Shown one piece after another: positions 7,574-8,282 of a stretch of 8,282 bases of DNA. The notes beneath the pieces are model-generated. The model was not told where the DNA came from. It saw nothing but the letters and a program-made list of their open reading frames with translations, and did no database searches. Both the position numbers and the translations under genes were made by a program. The DNA comes from Thermoanaerobaculia bacterium. Lineage in GTDB: Bacteria; Acidobacteriota; Thermoanaerobaculia; Multivoradales; JAHEKO01. The stretch lies in assembly GCA_029287645.1 (NCBI GenBank), contig JARFQS010000211.1, forward strand, positions 1 through 8,282, written 5' to 3'. The first letter of the stretch is position 1. Every line of letters starts with the position of its first letter.

Positions 7574-8282
7574 CCAGCATGAGCCGAGACGAGTCCACTC
7601 ACCCACGATCCCTCTTGCGGCAACCGCTGCTCCAGTTTCTGGTTCTGGGCGTGATCCTGTTCGGTTTGTACTCCCTGTTCGGGCAGAAGGAGGAGGCCGA
7701 GAGCAAAGAGATCGTGATCTCGGTGCAGCAGATCGAGCTTCTGGCCTCGATGTGGGAAAAGCAGTGGCGCCGCCCCCCGACCCCGCAGGAGATGAATGGC
7801 CTACTCCAGAGCTTCATCCGGGAGGAGGTCCTGTACCGCGAGGCCCTGGCCATGGGCCTGGACCGGGACGACACGGTAGTGCGGCGGCGCTTGGCGCAGA
7901 AGATCGAGTTCCTGGCCCAGGACCTGGCGACCCAGGGCGAGCCGGGCGACGCGGAGCTGCGCACTTTCTACCAGGAGAACGCCGAAGACTTCGAGGTGCC
8001 GGCGACGGTGACCTTCAGTCACGTCTATCTGAACCTGGACACTCGGGGAGAAAACGCGTTCGAGGATGCGGAGCGGATCTTGGCCGAGCTGCGCTCAGGG
8101 GCCGACCCCACCCAGCAGGGCGATCGGTTCATGCTGCAGAGCCACTACGCCGATTTGACGCAGCAGGGAGTGGCTCGCAACTTCGGAAGCCAGTTCGCCG
8201 AGGCCGTCTTCGAGATGGCACCTGGCGACTGGGAGGGACCCGTTCAATCAGGCTACGGGATCCATCTGGTGCGAGTCGAGGG
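7570..8282 (+). CDS. Membrane-anchored parvulin-type peptidyl-prolyl isomerase (3' end outside window)
   Basis: The frame is open to the window edge, giving 237 residues of an incomplete protein. A short cytosolic start with R-S-L-L-R-Q-P-L-L is followed by one membrane helix (about 20-37), placing the rest in the periplasm. Residues about 45-135 form the helical region that precedes the catalytic domain in SurA/PpiD-like proteins. The parvulin domain begins near 143 and has the two histidines expected at its active site, H151 (T-F-S-H-V-Y) and H232 (G-Y-G-I-H-L-V), plus F-A-E-A-V-F-E-M and the G-P-V-x-S-G-Y-G segment. The usual G-G-D-L-G loop is replaced by a sequence around N-F-G-S at 204-207. 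Such enzymes assist folding of secreted and outer-membrane proteins. The GTG start overlaps the HupE-like stop, so the two are translationally coupled. Parvulins of this form next to HupE/UreJ-like genes are, from memory, a recurring arrangement. Confidence 0.85.
   Translation, partial: MTSMSRDESTHPRSLLRQPLLQFLVLGVILFGLYSLFGQKEEAESKEIVISVQQIELLASMWEKQWRRPPTPQEMNGLLQSFIREEVLYREALAMGLDRDDTVVRRRLAQKIEFLAQDLATQGEPGDAELRTFYQENAEDFEVPATVTFSHVYLNLDTRGENAFEDAERILAELRSGADPTQQGDRFMLQSHYADLTQQGVARNFGSQFAEAVFEMAPGDWEGPVQSGYGIHLVRVE

Overview
The window is GC-rich with G/C-ending codons and carries genes typical of a Gram-negative bacterium with an outer membrane: an AsmA/TamB-like protein, a membrane-anchored parvulin and a HupE/UreJ-like membrane protein. 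Fused transporter/spermidine-synthase proteins are common in Myxococcota and other former Deltaproteobacteria, Acidobacteriota and some environmental Pseudomonadota. I cannot place the organism more closely than that. There are no tRNA or rRNA genes, CRISPR arrays, insertion sequences or integrases.

Layout, left to right. Positions 1-124 hold a 17-bp perfect GC-rich inverted repeat, probably the terminator of a gene lying left of the window. Positions 125-2644 (+) encode a large polytopic membrane protein with a cytosolic spermidine-synthase-like SAM-binding domain. Positions 2645-3315 look like a decayed patch. It contains a minus-strand ORF of 68 codons with coding-like codon use, of unknown identity, and, diverging from it, a plus-strand MoxR-type AAA+ ATPase that has a good ribosome binding site but stops being recognisable just after its Walker A region. 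Positions 3316-5253 (+) encode an AsmA/TamB-like protein with one N-terminal membrane anchor. Positions 5372-7573 (+) encode an unusually long HupE/UreJ-like membrane protein. Positions 7570-8282 (+, runs off the end) encode a membrane-anchored parvulin-type peptidyl-prolyl isomerase whose GTG start overlaps the stop of the previous gene by four bases.

The last three genes share a strand. The HupE-like/parvulin pair is almost certainly translationally coupled, and the AsmA-like gene lies 118 bp upstream with no terminator seen between. All three products act at or beyond the inner membrane, so a shared envelope function (membrane-protein assembly, envelope transport or folding) is a reasonable inference. 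The most notable point is that the HupE-like core lacks several polar residues expected in metal-transporting relatives and carries a long C-terminal extension with two more membrane segments and a soluble domain. No defence system, biosynthetic cluster or clearly new mobile element is visible.
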